Assembly: GCA_964559455.1 (NCBI GenBank)
Contig: CAZLHO010000100.1
Span: forward strand, 1 to 6,310
DNA length: 6,310 nt
DNA from: CAZLHO01 sp964559455
GTDB taxonomy: Bacteria; Krumholzibacteriota; Krumholzibacteriia; LZORAL124-64-63
Direction: 5' to 3'
The position numbers and the translations under genes are program-made. The notes beneath the pieces were generated by a model, which did not search any database, was not told where the DNA came from, and worked only from the letters and a program-made list of their open reading frames with translations. This document shows, one piece after another, positions 5,543 to 6,310 of this stretch. Within the stretch, counting starts at the first letter, position 1; each line of letters begins with the position of its first letter.

Positions 5543-5983
5543 ATGGCCGTGACCAACACCGACCGCATCCTCAGGGAGATGTTCTCCCGCCTCCTGAACC
5601 TCGAACTGTCCGAGACCACGAGCGAGAAGCTGGTGCCCGTGGTCGACGGCGTGCTGGAAAAGATGCATCAGAACATCGACTTCGAGACCGTCCAGGGCCA
5701 GAACATGCTGCGGGCCCTGCTCTGCTCGATGATGGCCCACGGCTGGGGCCTGGGCATGCACCCCCACAACAACCCGGGGCGGAACCTCGAGGGCAACCCC
5801 GTGGAGGTGCGCGTCTGCAAGGACATCCTGATGCCGATGGAGGACCTGAAATCCCTGCGCTACGTCAAGAAGGACGACCAGGGACGGGTCAAGCAGGCGC
5901 TCTTCGAGCCCGACCAGAACCAGAGGATCCGCCGCAGCATCGACGCGATCCTGACCGAGGTCAGCCGGCGCTGGGACGAGTGA
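5543..5983 (+). CDS. Hypothetical protein, 146 residues, family not recognised
   Basis: The ATG at 5543 has GGAG 6 nt upstream and the frame ends at TGA 5981-5983, directly before a hairpin, so the gene boundaries are convincing. The protein has no signal peptide and no clear transmembrane helix; it looks cytosolic. It opens with a helical, acidic-basic amphipathic part (TDRILREMFSRLLNLELSE, then VVDGVLEKMHQNIDFETV). A distinctive middle follows: LLCSMMAHGWGLGMHPHNN (about 60-77), rich in Met, Gly and His with one Cys. It closes with VRVCKDILMPMEDLKSLRYV and a charged helical tail ending RRSIDAILTEVSRRWDE. The His and Cys residues (C61, H66, H73, H75, C92) could bind a metal, but the spacing fits no site I recognise. 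It is divergent from the TPR-uppP pair; a weak -10-like GATAAC at 5490 is the best promoter candidate. Codon usage matches its neighbours. Confidence 0.85.
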   Translation: MAVTNTDRILREMFSRLLNLELSETTSEKLVPVVDGVLEKMHQNIDFETVQGQNMLRALLCSMMAHGWGLGMHPHNNPGRNLEGNPVEVRVCKDILMPMEDLKSLRYVKKDDQGRVKQALFEPDQNQRIRRSIDAILTEVSRRWDE

Positions 5984-6013
5984 GGCCGCGCGGCGACGAC
6001 GGATACGAAACGG

Positions 6014-6041
6014 AGAGGGGATCCCCGCGGGGATCCCCTCT
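6014..6041. terminator. Palindromic terminator after the 146-residue gene
   Basis: A perfect 26-bp palindrome (6015-6040) extended by one A-T pair is centred on CCGCGG. It forms a 12-13 bp stem with a very small loop; the 5' arm begins GAGGGGATCCCC. It starts about 30 bp after the upstream stop codon. On the plus strand CTCTTCATTACG follows, a weak T-tract. It lies between convergent genes and could serve both. Confidence 0.75.
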
Positions 6042-6055
6042 TCATTACGAGCGCC

Positions 6056-6074
6056 ATCCCGGATGCGCCGGGAT
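6056..6074 (-). terminator. Small hairpin at the stop codon of the right-edge gene
   Basis: A perfect 7-bp stem (ATCCCGG at 6056-6062 with CCGGGAT at 6068-6074) closes a 5-nt loop. Its base touches the TGA stop of the minus-strand gene, so translation would reach into it. With the larger palindrome at 6014-6041 it forms a tandem pair on the minus strand. The role as terminator or 3' stabiliser is inferred. Confidence 0.4.
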
Positions 6075-6310
6075 CAGGCGCCCTTGATCGCGATCAGGGG
6101 GCGGCCGTCCCCCAGCACCTCGCCCAGGGCCTCCCGGAAGTAGGGCGTGGTCCGCGCCAGGTCGGAACCGACCTCCCGCTTGTAGAAGTCCCAGGCCTCG
6201 TGGATCTCGGGCGCCAGGTCCACCAGCAGGCGGCCGCGGCGCAGGGCCTCGTCGCGACGCTCGCGGTTGTAGGCCAGGATGTCCGCGGCCAGCGCGCGGG
6301 CGAGCCGGCG
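6074..6310 (-). CDS. C-terminal part of an unrecognised protein (runs off the right edge)
   Basis: On the minus strand a frame is open from the right edge to a TGA at 6074-6076, giving 78 residues. The readable sequence starts RRLARALAADILAYNRERRD, continues LAEALRRGRLLVDLAPEIHE and AWDFYKREVGSDLARTTPYF, and ends PLIAIKGA. It is helical, charged and without membrane segments. The pattern of LAR-x-L-x-x-DI-x-x-YN followed by a Y-x-x-x-V and a final FREAL segment resembles a short C-terminal tail I have seen on cytosolic proteins of GC-rich bacteria, but I cannot name a family with confidence. Codon usage (GC-rich third positions throughout) and the hairpins just after the stop support it as a real gene. 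The start and main domain lie outside the window. Confidence 0.7.
   Translation of the reverse strand, partial: RRLARALAADILAYNRERRDEALRRGRLLVDLAPEIHEAWDFYKREVGSDLARTTPYFREALGEVLGDGRPLIAIKGA

Noticed and set aside
3795..5552. Plus-strand 585-codon frame opposite uppP and the TPR gene
   Set aside because: It is antisense to both genes and Gln/Ala/Gly-rich without motifs; the uppP and TPR signatures on the other strand are decisive.
6085..6096. TGATCGCGATCA palindrome near the end of the right-edge gene
   Set aside because: It lies inside the coding frame, is explained by Ile-Ala-Ile codons, and resembles no known parS or operator site.
1..6310. Defence island, biosynthetic cluster, CRISPR array or mobile element
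   Set aside because: No direct-repeat arrays, transposase or integrase motifs, or toxin-antitoxin-like small gene pairs were seen; the genes are housekeeping types with uniform codon usage.

Overview
The window is strongly GC-rich, densely coded and typical of a bacterial chromosome. It suggests an uncultured or little-studied GC-rich bacterium. The sigma factor lacks region 1.1 and has a compact region 2 like the short primary sigma factors of the Bacteroidota/FCB superphylum. Together with a DUF4139 protein, TPR-rich neighbours and GC-rich symmetric hairpin terminators, this would fit FCB-related candidate phyla, but the placement is inference and no lineage marker settles it. No transposase, integrase, CRISPR array, tRNA or rRNA is visible.

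Layout from left to right. Bases 1-375 (+) are the 3' part of a YigZ/IMPACT-family gene, which meets a sigma-70 family gene (419-1312, -) at a shared hairpin. The region 1313-1629 is AT-richer than its surroundings. It holds the sigma gene's leader and probable promoter, an inverted-repeat operator candidate, and terminator-like hairpins of the next minus-strand gene. Bases 1630-3054 (-) encode a secreted DUF4139 protein. A divergent spacer (3055-3265) separates it from a stand-alone CheY-like receiver (3266-3643, +). A perfect 26-bp palindromic hairpin then separates the receiver from a convergent minus-strand pair: uppP/bacA (3732-4514) preceded by an eight-repeat TPR protein (4545-5396). 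A 146-codon gene of unknown function (5543-5983, +) is divergent from that pair. It is followed by a second 26-bp palindromic hairpin, a smaller hairpin, and the 3' end of an unrecognised minus-strand gene running off the right edge (6074-6310).

The genes look like an ordinary housekeeping neighbourhood of mostly single-gene units. The one probable operon is TPR protein plus UppP, linking a protein-interaction scaffold with undecaprenyl-phosphate recycling for cell-wall synthesis. I found no convincing new multi-gene system. The points most worth a second look are the receiver domain with Ala in place of the conserved Lys, the inverted repeat upstream of the sigma gene, the near-identical architecture of the two palindromic terminators, the unknown 146-residue protein, and the YigZ gene whose first ~54 bases do not encode the expected family motif.
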